Shown piece by piece: positions 8,960 through 19,567 of a stretch of DNA of 64,000 nucleotides. Every line of letters starts with the position of its first letter. Position 1 is the first letter of the stretch. Position numbers and translations under genes: made by a program. The stretch comes from Bullifex porci (GTDB lineage: Bacteria; Spirochaetota; Spirochaetia; Sphaerochaetales; Sphaerochaetaceae): assembly GCF_009695635.1 (NCBI RefSeq), contig NZ_VUNN01000005.1, forward strand, positions 58,543 through 122,542, given 5' to 3'. A model generated the notes under the pieces. It saw nothing but the letters and a program-made list of their open reading frames with translations, was not told where the DNA came from and searched no databases.

Positions 8960-11900
8960 TAGAAAAAGATTTCTAGCTGTGATTATTCTCACAGCCTTTA
9001 TATTAATTAATCTTTTTTCAGCTTCAATTAATGTTGAAGCTATTATTAGTGCATCTCACCAAGAATTATTAATGATGGCTGAGTTAAGAAAGCTTGATGT
9101 TCAAGATAAAAGTGATGATGAGATAAAGCAGCTATTATTAAATTATGAAGGCTTAGAATTAAAAGAAGAAGAAAAGCAGGAAGAAAAAGCTAATGAATAC
9201 AATATGGAAATTCTTTCTGCTAATTCTATGTCTATTCTTTCAAATAATAATATATTACTTGAAGGTGATGTTAAGGTTTCATTTTCTTTCTCAGAGCAGG
9301 ATTCACCTAAGATACTATCAGCAAATAAAATGATAGTAGACCCAAATGTAAAGAGTGTAACTGCATACTCAAATGTAAAATTTGAGGATAAGGACAGTAA
9401 GAGTGGGTTATCTGAAATAACTGCTGATGTAGTAACATATTCATACTCAGCTGGTGACTTAATAGTAACTGGTGGTTCTACAGAAAGTGAAAGAAAAAAT
9501 AATGAGGATGAAAAAATTGTCTTTAGTACATCTGCTGATATTTTAAATTATAGAAATAAGGACTCTGGACTTTTTTTTACAGATGGCTCTATTACAACAG
9601 ATAAAGAAAAATCATTATCAACAATTAGTGCAAAGGAAATAGCTATTTTAGATGGTGGTGATATGTTCTTATCAAATGCTTATCTTAAAATAGGAAGAGT
9701 TCCAATAATATATTTACCATTCTTTTTCTATCCAGGCTCTAGATTAGCTCTAAATCCTGCATTTGGCTTTAATTCAGCAAGAGGCTTATTTGCATCAGCT
9801 ACAATTGAGCTTTTTGGTACTTATCCAAGCTTTACAGAGGATAGTGAGGAATCATCATTTGCATCATTACTAAAAAGTGAGGATAGCAAGAACCTAGTAT
9901 CTAATGGGCTTTATTATGATAAAAGTGATAAAGAGGAAAGTAGCTTTGATAAATGGGTAAAGAAGAATGGAAATTATTTTACTCTTTTGTTTGATGCATA
10001 TGAAAAATATGGGTTGCATCTAGGGTATGATCTTCTTATTAAAAGTGATAAATTTAAAATACTATCAAAGAGTGGTTTAGCTTACTCTAATCCTAATAAT
10101 AACATATATAATAAAGAATTAAGATATTACTCTAATAGCGAAATTTCACTTAATTTTACAGATTTAAAGCTAAATGCTAAAATTCCTTTTTATAGTGATC
10201 CTGAGGTTAATAAAAAATATAGTAGCCGTTTAACTAGCTTCTCAATTGATAGCTTTTTAGGTGCAGCTCAAAAGTTCCCAGAAGAAAGCTCAACAATTAC
10301 TTCTTATGAAATGGTTTTAAACTCATCTCTTTCTCTTCCAAGAAAGCTAAAGCCTTCATTTATTGATAGTGCAAGCATTTCTAAGCTAGAGCTGAAGGGT
10401 AAATATAATTATTCAATAAGTGAGCAAAAATATTTAATTGAAGATATTTATTTACCAAACATCACCGCAAATATTTCAGGAACAATCTTTTCATTTTCAG
10501 AGAGTGTAAAAGAAAATAAGGAGGAAAAGGATAAGGAAATAGCCTTTTCTGATTATTTTATTTTATCAGATCCTTTGCTTTCAAATATGTATGAAAGTAA
10601 AAGTAGTTCGAAAACAAATAGTAAGCAAAGCTCATTATCATTAAAATATTCTATAAATGAGGAATTAAATAATAGCTTTGATAGAGATGAAAAACAAAAA
10701 AAGCTAATCAATGAAATTTTAAAAAATAATATTTCTGGAAAGATTACACTACAGGGAAATATAAAAAATACCTTTAGCTTTACACAAATTATTACACCTG
10801 AATATATTCATACCTTTGATGAAGTTAAAAAAGAGACAAAGGATAATTTAACCTTTAGAAGTGATACAACACTATCTCTTCCATTTATAGGAATAACTTA
10901 TAATTTAAATAGCTATTTATATAAGCAGGAAGCTATTAAGCTGGATGAAAAATATAGTGAGAAGCAAACCTATTGGGCCTTTGATAAAGATAATATTAAA
11001 GCACACTCTATTTCTTTTTCTAAGTCCTATGATTTAAGCATCGGTATAATTAATCCATCATTAAAATATACCTTAAAACCATTAACACAAGCTATTACTG
11101 CTGGATTATCATATAAGCTTTATGACTTTACTCTTTCATTTTCTTGGTATTTTAAGCAGCAGGATGAAATAATAAAGAGTGATGATATTAAGCTTTCTAT
11201 TGGGTATTTATCAAAGTACTTTACATATTCGTTAAGCTTAACATATAAAAGCAGTATTTATGATAAAGCAGATTTCTTTAAGCCATTAAGCTTTAATTCA
11301 TCGATTTCGTTAAGAACTGAGGATAAAAAATATTCTTTAACTGAATACATAAAATATGTTTATGAAAATAATGGTATATATAATTCAATTGATGAGCTTA
11401 CAACTACTCTTGTATCTCCATATTTAACCTTATCTTATTCAGGAAGCTATATCGATAAAAAGTATTCTCATACTAGCTTTGATTTATCTTCAAAAATAAA
11501 AACAAATACGATGTATTCTTGGCACAATAGAATTCTTACGCAATTTGCTATAGATAGTAAATTCCATTATGCATTTGAAAATCACTATGCAACTAACTTA
11601 TCTTTAACCTTCTCACTTAATTTTAAGATTCAAGAGTTCTTAGCAATCAATCTCTCTGTTAAGACTACAAATAATTCATTCTATAAGTATTACGATGATA
11701 AAGATAATTTGAATTTCTCCTTAATATGGCAGGATTTAAAGAACTCCTTTGATTTCTTATCTAATGGTAGATATAACACAGGCTTTACAATGGATAGCTT
11801 AAGTATAGAGCTTGTTCACTATATGACAGATTGGAATCTTTATTGTAAATATTCAGCATCTATTGTATCATCTCAAGCAGGATATGAATGGATTCCAACG

Positions 11901-12014
11901 GTATCTATCTTTTTGAAATGGAAGACAATACCTGATCTAAAGATTGATGAAAACTATAAGCAATCTTCTTTAGGTGAATGGGAAGCTACATCCACTGTTT
12001 ATGGTAAAAAATAA
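8949..12014 (+). CDS. lptD: LptD-like outer-membrane assembly protein (OstA family)
   Basis: 1021 residues. The start is a TTG at 8949, chosen because AAGGAG lies six bases upstream and a signal peptide follows at once (basic RTNRKR, then a hydrophobic stretch ending near VEA). Residues ~85-260 resemble the OstA/LptA beta-jellyroll domain (repeats such as ILLEGDVKVSFS and VTAYSNVKFEDK); the motif RVPIIYLPFFFYPGSRL is typical of the junction before the LptD barrel. The rest is rich in alternating aromatic beta strands and ends with an aromatic-rich tail, as expected for a large barrel. In LPS bacteria LptD inserts LPS into the outer leaflet; here the cargo glycolipid is unknown. LptF and LptG homologues are at 56102-58454. 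Confidence 0.85.
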   Translation: MRTNRKRFLAVIILTAFILINLFSASINVEAIISASHQELLMMAELRKLDVQDKSDDEIKQLLLNYEGLELKEEEKQEEKANEYNMEILSANSMSILSNNNILLEGDVKVSFSFSEQDSPKILSANKMIVDPNVKSVTAYSNVKFEDKDSKSGLSEITADVVTYSYSAGDLIVTGGSTESERKNNEDEKIVFSTSADILNYRNKDSGLFFTDGSITTDKEKSLSTISAKEIAILDGGDMFLSNAYLKIGRVPIIYLPFFFYPGSRLALNPAFGFNSARGLFASATIELFGTYPSFTEDSEESSFASLLKSEDSKNLVSNGLYYDKSDKEESSFDKWVKKNGNYFTLLFDAYEKYGLHLGYDLLIKSDKFKILSKSGLAYSNPNNNIYNKELRYYSNSEISLNFTDLKLNAKIPFYSDPEVNKKYSSRLTSFSIDSFLGAAQKFPEESSTITSYEMVLNSSLSLPRKLKPSFIDSASISKLELKGKYNYSISEQKYLIEDIYLPNITANISGTIFSFSESVKENKEEKDKEIAFSDYFILSDPLLSNMYESKSSSKTNSKQSSLSLKYSINEELNNSFDRDEKQKKLINEILKNNISGKITLQGNIKNTFSFTQIITPEYIHTFDEVKKETKDNLTFRSDTTLSLPFIGITYNLNSYLYKQEAIKLDEKYSEKQTYWAFDKDNIKAHSISFSKSYDLSIGIINPSLKYTLKPLTQAITAGLSYKLYDFTLSFSWYFKQQDEIIKSDDIKLSIGYLSKYFTYSLSLTYKSSIYDKADFFKPLSFNSSISLRTEDKKYSLTEYIKYVYENNGIYNSIDELTTTLVSPYLTLSYSGSYIDKKYSHTSFDLSSKIKTNTMYSWHNRILTQFAIDSKFHYAFENHYATNLSLTFSLNFKIQEFLAINLSVKTTNNSFYKYYDDKDNLNFSLIWQDLKNSFDFLSNGRYNTGFTMDSLSIELVHYMTDWNLYCKYSASIVSSQAGYEWIPTVSIFLKWKTIPDLKIDENYKQSSLGEWEATSTVYGKK

Positions 12015-12940
12015 TGCAAAGTGTATATTTTGATGATAGTCAAACAATGTCATGGGTTTTAGGAATTAATGATAGAAATGTTAGTTATCTTGAAATCCTA
12101 TTAGGTAGTGAGATATTTGTTAGAGGCAATAGTATTTCTTCAGATAAGCCATCCTTCTTTTCTGATTTTATCGATAGATTAATAAAGGTTGCAAAGCAAA
12201 GAGAGTGTGAGCTAAGTGAAAGTGAAATCTTTATGGAATATCAGCTATTGAACTGTGATGATTCCTTAATTAAGCCTTTTTCTAAGAAGGATAACTGTAT
12301 AAATGTTAGCTCTAAAAGTGTTTATCCAAAGAGTCCTAAGCAAGCTGAATTTATAAATTTACTTAATTTAAATCAAATCTGCTTTGCAGTAGGTCCTGCA
12401 GGTACAGGAAAGACCTTTCTTGCAATTGCACATGCTTTATCACAATTACTAACAGGAAAAAAGCAAAAAATAGTTCTTACTCGTCCTGTAGTAGAAGCAG
12501 GTGAATCATTGGGCTTTTTACCAGGTGATCTATCTCAAAAGTTAAATCCATATTTAAAGCCCTTATATGATTCTATGGAATATTTATTAACTCCAGCACA
12601 AATTAAGAAGCTTGAGGAAAATGGTTCTATTGAAATTTCTCCTCTAGCATATATGAGAGGAAGAAGTATTAATAAGGCTGTAATTATTCTTGATGAAGCT
12701 CAAAATACTACTAAAAACCAAATGAAGATGTTTTTAACTAGATTAAGTGAGAGTAGCCAAGCAATAATTACTGGTGACATAACTCAAATTGATTTACCTA
12801 AGAAAAGTGAAAGTGGTTTAGTTCATGCACTTTCAATTTTACATGATATTGAATCTTTATCTATTACAGAGTTTTCTAAAAACGATATAATTAGAAGCAG
12901 AATTGTTAAAGAGATAATATCCTGTTATGATAATGAGTAA
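12014..12940 (+). CDS. phoH: PhoH-family ATPase
   Basis: 308 residues. The P-loop is GPAGTGKT (127-134) and Walker B is VIILDEAQN, both in the form specific to PhoH-like proteins; the ~100 residues before the P-loop are a variable N-terminal domain. PhoH proteins are cytoplasmic nucleotidases linked to RNA metabolism and, by conserved gene order, to ybeY. Its ATG overlaps the lptD stop by one base (TAATG). The order phoH - HD phosphodiesterase - ybeY is widely conserved (for example phoH-yqfF-yqfG in Bacillus subtilis), and the three are likely co-transcribed here. Confidence 0.94.
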   Translation: MQSVYFDDSQTMSWVLGINDRNVSYLEILLGSEIFVRGNSISSDKPSFFSDFIDRLIKVAKQRECELSESEIFMEYQLLNCDDSLIKPFSKKDNCINVSSKSVYPKSPKQAEFINLLNLNQICFAVGPAGTGKTFLAIAHALSQLLTGKKQKIVLTRPVVEAGESLGFLPGDLSQKLNPYLKPLYDSMEYLLTPAQIKKLEENGSIEISPLAYMRGRSINKAVIILDEAQNTTKNQMKMFLTRLSESSQAIITGDITQIDLPKKSESGLVHALSILHDIESLSITEFSKNDIIRSRIVKEIISCYDNE

Positions 12941-12954
12941 TAAGTGAGTAGAAA

Positions 12955-15153
12955 ATGGATTTAAATGGAGATAGAGAGAAATTCGCAAAAATAAATTCTA
13001 AAGCCAAAGCATTTCTTTGCTTTCTCTTTTTAGTTTTAATATGCTTAGGAATAAGCCTACCATTTCTTGTCTCAAAGGAATCCTTAAATGAGATAAAAAC
13101 CATTAGACAATATGTTCCAGGTGAATTATCTGATGAGGATGTAATTGCACCATTTGATTTAACCTTTATCGATGAGGTTGCTACTCAAGAAGCTAAAGCA
13201 AATGCAAGTAAGGCTGTCCTTCCAATCTTTACTTATTCACTAAGTAAAACTAGCTTAGTAGAGAGTAGATGTAATAATTTAATAAATTCTCTTAAGGATG
13301 GTAGTAATAAGACATATGACTTCTTAATTAAGGAAGGCATTAATGATTTTGCACTTTTTTCTCTTTATGATGCATTATCTCAAAAGGAGCAGAACCAAGC
13401 ATTATTGCTTTTTAAAGACTGTGTGCAATATATGATGGGTATTGGTATTTATAGCTCCTATGATATCGATAAAATAACTAAGGAAGGCTATACATCAATA
13501 AATAGCTACATTCCAACCTCTATTAATTTTGAAGTAAAGGGGGCAGTTCTTAATACAGATAATTTAATAACAGAAGAAACCTTATATGAACAGTTTATTC
13601 TTTGGCTTGCAAAATATAATATTGAATTTTCTCCTAGTTTATTAAACTTCGTATATAACGCTTTAAATGATGTTATAGATAATAATATAATCTACGATGA
13701 AAGCGAAACTGCCAGAATGAGAGATTTAGCAGCAAGTGAGGTTGATACAATTACTCATCAAATTAAAGAGGGCGATTTCTTAATTAAAAAAGATACTATT
13801 GTAACAGAGCAGGCTCTTAGAACAATTGATATAATAAACTCAAGTAATGCTAAGCTCGATTTTGTAAAAATATTTGGCCAGGTTGTTTTCTTTAGTGTAG
13901 TAACCTTAGCAGCTATTTATTACTTTTTCTCATCAATTAGTCGTTCCTATCGTATTGCTCAATATACATTTATTTTTATAATTGGAGTTATTTTAAGCAT
14001 CATAGCTACATACTTTGTATATCGATTTGTTGATTCACAATATATCTCACAGGCAATACCATTCTTATTTATACCTCTACTATTAACTCATATTACAAAT
14101 AGAAAAAGATATGGCTTTACAGTAGGCATTTTATTTATTTGTTATTTAAGCTTCCTTCCTGATTCAGATTTAGTAAGATTCTTTTACATGGTTTTTGTGC
14201 TCGAAGTCTCATTACTATTTGTTCGCTTTGGAGTAACAAGACTCGATGTAATTTATCAAGCCTTTTATAGCTCTATTTCAGCAATGTTTATTACAGTAAT
14301 TTTCCACTTTATAGGGAAAACCTCTTATGCATATCTGCTTAATGAGATTTTAGTTATTGTAATGAATATCTGTTTTAGCTATATGCTATTAGCAATTACA
14401 TTACCATTGCTTGAGTATTTCTTAAATATTCCAACTGTATTTAGATTACATGAATTATGCTTAGCAGATACTCCTGTATTATCAAGATTAAGAAGCCAAG
14501 CTGTTGGAACCTTTAACCATGTAAATAATGTATCAGATATGGCATACCATGCTGCAAAGGAAATTGGAGTAAATAGTGAGCTTGCAAGAGTAGGGGGCCT
14601 TTATCATGATATTGGAAAGGGTGACCACCCTGAGTACTTTATTGAAAACCAAAAGGACAAGAATGTCCATGATGATATGAAGGTAACTCTTTCTGCTGCA
14701 GTAATTAAATCGCATGTTAAATCTGGTGTTGAAAAGGGTAAGGAAATGGGACTTCCTCAAGAGGTTATAGATATTATTGATCAGCACCACGGTAATGATT
14801 TAATTCAATATTTCTACAACCTAGCTGTTAAGGAGGCTGAAAATTCAGCTGTTCCATATACAGTAAACGAAGAGGACTTTAGATATAACTCAGATATTCC
14901 ACAAACTCCAGAGGCTGCAATTGTAATGCTTGCAGACTGCTTTGAGGCTGCTAGTAGAACAATTAAAAAGCCAACAACTCAGCGCTATGAAAAGCTTGCA
15001 ACCTCTATATTTAATAACAAAATTAATGGTGGACAGTTAAATGATTCAAAGCTAACTCTTACAGATCTTGAGAAGATTAAAAAAGTATTTGTTCATGATG
15101 CATTTGGTCGTGACCACCAAAGAATTGAATATAATAAGGATGATAATAAATAA
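12955..15153 (+). CDS. pgpH: 7TM-HD membrane phosphodiesterase, PgpH type
   Basis: 732 residues: an N-terminal membrane helix (about 20-42), an extracytoplasmic domain of ~270 residues, seven closely spaced membrane helices (about 305-500) and a C-terminal HD domain. The metal-binding HD pair is H551-D552 in LYHDIGKG, with H in FNHVNNV before it and the HHG motif after it. In Listeria and Bacillus, PgpH proteins hydrolyse the second messenger c-di-AMP; I infer the same substrate, though spirochaete enzymes of this family are less studied and the sequence does not prove it. It lies between phoH and ybeY, its stop overlapping the ybeY start. Confidence 0.9.
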   Translation: MDLNGDREKFAKINSKAKAFLCFLFLVLICLGISLPFLVSKESLNEIKTIRQYVPGELSDEDVIAPFDLTFIDEVATQEAKANASKAVLPIFTYSLSKTSLVESRCNNLINSLKDGSNKTYDFLIKEGINDFALFSLYDALSQKEQNQALLLFKDCVQYMMGIGIYSSYDIDKITKEGYTSINSYIPTSINFEVKGAVLNTDNLITEETLYEQFILWLAKYNIEFSPSLLNFVYNALNDVIDNNIIYDESETARMRDLAASEVDTITHQIKEGDFLIKKDTIVTEQALRTIDIINSSNAKLDFVKIFGQVVFFSVVTLAAIYYFFSSISRSYRIAQYTFIFIIGVILSIIATYFVYRFVDSQYISQAIPFLFIPLLLTHITNRKRYGFTVGILFICYLSFLPDSDLVRFFYMVFVLEVSLLFVRFGVTRLDVIYQAFYSSISAMFITVIFHFIGKTSYAYLLNEILVIVMNICFSYMLLAITLPLLEYFLNIPTVFRLHELCLADTPVLSRLRSQAVGTFNHVNNVSDMAYHAAKEIGVNSELARVGGLYHDIGKGDHPEYFIENQKDKNVHDDMKVTLSAAVIKSHVKSGVEKGKEMGLPQEVIDIIDQHHGNDLIQYFYNLAVKEAENSAVPYTVNEEDFRYNSDIPQTPEAAIVMLADCFEAASRTIKKPTTQRYEKLATSIFNNKINGGQLNDSKLTLTDLEKIKKVFVHDAFGRDHQRIEYNKDDNK

Positions 15154-15599
15154 TGTTTGATATTTACTATGAGTCAGAGGATTTTAAATTAGACGCACCA
15201 GAGGATGTTGTTACATCCATTCTTGAATATGGTGAGAAAAAATTAAATATGAATGGTAATTTTTCTCTTTCCTTTGTCGATAGCCAAGAGATTCAAAGTC
15301 TAAATCGTGATTACAGAGCAAAGGATGAGGTAACAGATATTTTAACATTTAGCCAAGAGGATGGTGAAGAATTTCCATCCTTTACAGATGAAAAGGAATA
15401 TGGCGATGTTTTTATCAATCTTGACAGAATGAAGGAGAACGCACATGAGTTTTCATCATCAGAAAGAGAAGAGTTATTACGCTTATGTCTTCATGGGTTG
15501 TTACATTTAACAGGTCATGACCACGCAACAAATGACTTTGAAAAAGAAGAGATGCTGATTTTACAAGAACAGCTATTAGCTTCATATTTAAAGTTGTAA
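15153..15599 (+). CDS. ybeY: Endoribonuclease YbeY (rRNA maturation factor)
   Basis: 148 residues. The zinc motif HxxxHxxxxxH is complete at H114, H118 and H124 (HGLLHLTGHDH), and the earlier conserved stretch ELNRDYR/DVLSFP appears as LNRDYRAKDEVTDILTFS. YbeY processes the 3' end of 16S rRNA and takes part in ribosome quality control. The start overlaps the previous stop by one base (TAATG). It ends the phoH-pgpH-ybeY group; the next gene has its own promoter. Confidence 0.96.
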   Translation: MFDIYYESEDFKLDAPEDVVTSILEYGEKKLNMNGNFSLSFVDSQEIQSLNRDYRAKDEVTDILTFSQEDGEEFPSFTDEKEYGDVFINLDRMKENAHEFSSSEREELLRLCLHGLLHLTGHDHATNDFEKEEMLILQEQLLASYLKL

Positions 15600-15627
15600 A
15601 ATAAATAGCTATAATAAGGCTAAAGAA

Positions 15628-16705
<1,078 letters not shown>

Positions 16706-16744
16706 TTTGATCATTGATCCCGGCTACTAGGCCGAGCGTTATCA

Positions 16745-16776
16745 TGGCCTGCATATACTAGCAGGCCAAATTTTTT
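16745..16776 (+). terminator. Hairpin with T-run between gap and pgk (possible attenuator)
   Basis: Stem TGGCCTGC / GCAGGCCA with an 8-base loop (16745-16768) is followed by AA and six T. It looks like an intrinsic terminator displaced by two bases from its T-run, 14 bases before the pgk start. A weaker 4-bp CGGC/GCCG hairpin lies just before it (16721-16734). Partial termination here would give more gap than pgk message. Confidence 0.6.
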
Positions 16777-16790
16777 CTAAAGGATTAATT

Positions 16791-17969
16791 ATGGTACTTA
16801 ATACAATTAAAGAAGCTGATTTAAAAGGTAAAAGAGTTGTTATCCGTGTTGATTTCAACGTTCCTGTAAAGGAAGGTGTTGTTAAGGATGCAACAAGAAT
16901 TAAGGCTGCACTTCCTACAATCAAGTATATTCTTGATGAAGGTGCTTCACTCGTAGTTATGTCACACTTTGGTAGACCAAAGGGACAGAAGAACCCTGAT
17001 TTCTCAATGGCTCCTATCGCTAAAGAATTTGAGAAGCTTCTTGGTCGCCCAGTAAAGCTTGCTAAGGATGTTATCGGTCCAGAAGTTGAAGCTGAAGTTA
17101 AGGCTTTAAAGCTAGGTGAGGTTCTCTTACTTGAAAACGTAAGATTCTACAAGGAAGAAGAGGCTAACGATCCTGAATTTGCTAAGACACTTGCTTCATA
17201 TGGTGATATCTACTGTAACGATGCATTTGGTACAGCTCACAGAGCACATGCTTCTACAGAGGGTGTTGCTCACTACCTCCCAAGCTATGCAGGTTTCTTA
17301 ATTGAAAAAGAAGTTAAGTTCATGGCTCCACTCCTTGAGAACCCAGAAAAGCCATTTGTTGCAGTAATTGGTGGTTCAAAGGTATCAAGTAAGATCACAG
17401 TACTCGAGTCTCTCGTTAAGACATGTGACACTATCGTAATTGGTGGTGGTATGGCATACACATTCTTAAGTGTACTTGGCAAAGAAATTGGTAAGTCACT
17501 TTTCGAAGCTGATTACATTGAAACAGCTAAGGCTTTCCTTGCTAAGGCTGCTGAAAAGGGTGTAAAGGTTATTCTTCCAGTTGATCATGTTTGTGCAGCT
17601 GAATTTTCTGAAAATGCAGAACCAGTTTTAGTTGACGATGTAAATATCCCAAGCGATTTAATGGGTATGGATATTGGTCCTAAGACAGTTGCTTTAATCG
17701 TTGAAGAGATTAAGAAGGCAAAGAGTGTTGTATGGAATGGCCCAATGGGTGTATTTGAATTTGAAGCATTCAGCAAGGGAACTGGTGAGGTTGCTAAGGC
17801 ACTTGCAGAAAGCAATGCTACTAGCGTAGTTGGTGGTGGTGACTCTGTTGCAGCTATCAACAAGTTCGGTCTTGCAGATAAGATTAGCCACGTTTCAACT
17901 GGTGGTGGTGCATCTCTTGAATTCCTCGAGGGTAAGACTCTTCCTGGTATTAAGGCTTTGGAGAAATAA
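16791..17969 (+). CDS. pgk: Phosphoglycerate kinase
   Basis: 392 residues, normal for bacterial Pgk. It transfers the phosphate of 1,3-bisphosphoglycerate to ADP. Family signatures are clear: RVDFNVP near the N terminus, the substrate-binding [17 protein letters not shown], and the nucleotide-binding end around GGGDSVAA and [19 protein letters not shown] lies before the ATG. Codon use is similar to gap. It sits between gap and tpiA in one operon, with a terminator-like hairpin upstream and one base separating it from tpiA. No additional promoter is obvious in the interval before it. Confidence 0.98.
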   Translation: MVLNTIKEADLKGKRVVIRVDFNVPVKEGVVKDATRIKAALPTIKYILDEGASLVVMSHFGRPKGQKNPDFSMAPIAKEFEKLLGRPVKLAKDVIGPEVEAEVKALKLGEVLLLENVRFYKEEEANDPEFAKTLASYGDIYCNDAFGTAHRAHASTEGVAHYLPSYAGFLIEKEVKFMAPLLENPEKPFVAVIGGSKVSSKITVLESLVKTCDTIVIGGGMAYTFLSVLGKEIGKSLFEADYIETAKAFLAKAAEKGVKVILPVDHVCAAEFSENAEPVLVDDVNIPSDLMGMDIGPKTVALIVEEIKKAKSVVWNGPMGVFEFEAFSKGTGEVAKALAESNATSVVGGGDSVAAINKFGLADKISHVSTGGGASLEFLEGKTLPGIKALEK

Positions 17970-17970
17970 G

Positions 17971-18729
17971 ATGAGAACACCATATATTGCTGGAAACTGG
18001 AAAATGAATATGACTCCTTCTGCAGGTAAGGCATTTGCAGAGGAATTAAGAGCAGCTGCTGAAAAGGCTGGTGCAGATGTAAAGATGATGGTTGCTCCAC
18101 CATTTGTTACAATTCCTGCTGTTGCTGAAGCTCTTAAGGGTTCAAATATTATTGTTGCTGCTCAGAATATGGCAGATCATACATCTGGCGCTTACACTGG
18201 TGAAGTTGCTCCTGCAATGCTCAAGGATTTAGGTGTTAATACTGTAATTCTTGGACACAGTGAAAGAAGAAGCTACTACGGTGAAACAGATGCTTACATC
18301 AATGGTAAAGTATTACTTGCTATCAAGGAAGGCATGGATGTAGTACTTTGTGTTGGTGAAACACTTGAGGAAAGAGAGGGTGGAAAGCTCGAAGAAGTTC
18401 TTTCAACACAGCTCTCTGGTGGTCTTAAGGATGTAAAGCCTGAAGAAATGGCTCACATCACAATTGCTTATGAACCAGTATGGGCAATTGGTACAGGAAA
18501 GACTGCTACACCTGAGGATGCTGATGGTGCACACCAGTTTATTAGAAGTTTTGTTGCAAAAATGTATGATTCTACTATTGCAGAAAATCTCATTATACAG
18601 TATGGTGGTTCTGTTAATGCTTCAAATGTAAAGGCATTAATGGCTAAGGAAAATATCGATGGAGCTTTAGTTGGTGGTGCATCACTCTCCGTTGAGAAGT
18701 TCCTTCCTATCATCACATTCAATAAGTAA
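17971..18729 (+). CDS. tpiA: Triose-phosphate isomerase
   Basis: 252 residues from the ATG at 17971, preceded by GGAG inside the end of pgk; the frame is open ~140 bases upstream through pgk but the family N terminus is RTPYIAGNWKMN. Catalytic residues are visible: K in GNWKMN, H96 in LGHSERR and E168 in YEPVWAIGTGK, followed by the phosphate loop YGGSVN and GGASL. It interconverts DHAP and G3P. It follows pgk by one base and precedes secG by 16 bases, so it belongs to the glycolytic operon. Confidence 0.98.
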   Translation: MRTPYIAGNWKMNMTPSAGKAFAEELRAAAEKAGADVKMMVAPPFVTIPAVAEALKGSNIIVAAQNMADHTSGAYTGEVAPAMLKDLGVNTVILGHSERRSYYGETDAYINGKVLLAIKEGMDVVLCVGETLEEREGGKLEEVLSTQLSGGLKDVKPEEMAHITIAYEPVWAIGTGKTATPEDADGAHQFIRSFVAKMYDSTIAENLIIQYGGSVNASNVKALMAKENIDGALVGGASLSVEKFLPIITFNK

Positions 18730-18745
18730 GCTTTGGAGTGTAAAT

Positions 18746-19054
18746 ATGGGTGTTTTAGGTATTATTTTACTGGTATTGTTCGTACTTGTCGCATTAGCTC
18801 TCATCTTCTTGATTGCAATTCAAGATGAATCATCCGGTCTCAGCGGAGTATTTGGTGGTTCTTCTGATTCTACATTCGGAAGTGGTTCATCGAAGTTCAT
18901 CAACAAAGTAACGACTATTCTTGCAGTAGCCTTCATGGTTTTAGCACTTCTTGTTGCTTTCGTTGCTAAGAGCAATAATAGTAGCTCTTCAATTCTCGAT
19001 GCAGCAGCAAGTTCTAACAGCACATGGTATCAAGATACTGCAGCCCAAAACTGA
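18746..19054 (+). CDS. secG: Protein translocase subunit SecG
   Basis: 102 residues from the ATG at 18746 (GGAG nine bases upstream). Two membrane helices (about 4-26 and 54-75) flank a glycine/serine-rich loop containing SGVFGGSSDSTFGSGS, the hallmark of SecG; the tail is low-complexity serine/asparagine. SecG is the accessory subunit of the SecYEG channel. Being the last gene of a glycolytic operon is common: secG follows tpiA in many bacteria. A terminator ends the operon at 19075-19106. Confidence 0.92.
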   Translation: MGVLGIILLVLFVLVALALIFLIAIQDESSGLSGVFGGSSDSTFGSGSSKFINKVTTILAVAFMVLALLVAFVAKSNNSSSSILDAAASSNSTWYQDTAAQN

Positions 19055-19074
19055 TTATTTAATAATCGATAAAG

Positions 19075-19106
19075 CCGACCCAAGGCTATCTTGAGGTCGG
19101 TTTTTT
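19075..19106 (+). terminator. Intrinsic terminator after secG
   Basis: CCGACC and GGTCGG form a stem that continues inward as CAAG/CTTG with one bulged A and loop GCTAT; six T follow directly. It closes the gap-pgk-tpiA-secG operon. Confidence 0.9.
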
Positions 19107-19141
19107 GACTTTAAATTATTAGCTGTTAGATGGAGGTATTT

Positions 19142-19567
19142 ATGCAAGCTTGCATAGTCATAGGGGGAAAGAATAAGGATGATCAAGGTATCCTAGCTGT
19201 TGCTAAAGCTCTAAGTAAGGGATTAGAGAGCCAAGGACACAGTGTAGATATCATTAATGCGTACATTGATAATGATAAAAAGCTCACTTTTTATGATTAT
19301 GTAATTGTTGGTTCATCTGCAACTACAGCATTTGGAGGCTCTATTCCTGATGTTATTTCAACGTTCTTAAAAAGGTGTGGTCAGGTATCGGGTAAGAGAT
19401 GTCTTGCTTTTGTTACTAAGGGTGGATTAAGAAGTCAAAAAACTCTTTCATCATTGATGAAAATTATGGAACAAGAGGGTATGTACTTAAAGTATTCTGA
19501 AGTATTTAAGAATGAAGCTAGTGCATTAGCTCTTGGAAAAAGATTAAATATCGAAAGGAATTTCTAA
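19142..19567 (+). CDS. Flavodoxin-like protein
   Basis: 141 residues. The frame has an ATG at 19130, but GGAGG overlaps it and lies five bases before the second ATG at 19142, which I take as the start. The fold pattern is flavodoxin-like: an N-terminal beta strand and a loop (IVIGGKNKDDQGILAVAKAL), then YDYVIVGSSATTAFGGSIPD and a strand RCLAFVTKGG. The FMN phosphate loop (TxTGNT) is not conserved, so flavin binding is uncertain. It begins a new run after the secG terminator and its stop overlaps the start of the peptidyl-prolyl isomerase gene (TAATG). Specific function unknown. Confidence 0.65.
   Translation: MQACIVIGGKNKDDQGILAVAKALSKGLESQGHSVDIINAYIDNDKKLTFYDYVIVGSSATTAFGGSIPDVISTFLKRCGQVSGKRCLAFVTKGGLRSQKTLSSLMKIMEQEGMYLKYSEVFKNEASALALGKRLNIERNF

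Noticed and set aside
19101..19130. Promoter starting with TTGACT after the secG terminator
   Set aside because: The -35-like box overlaps the terminator T-run, and no -10 box is found 16-18 bases downstream.
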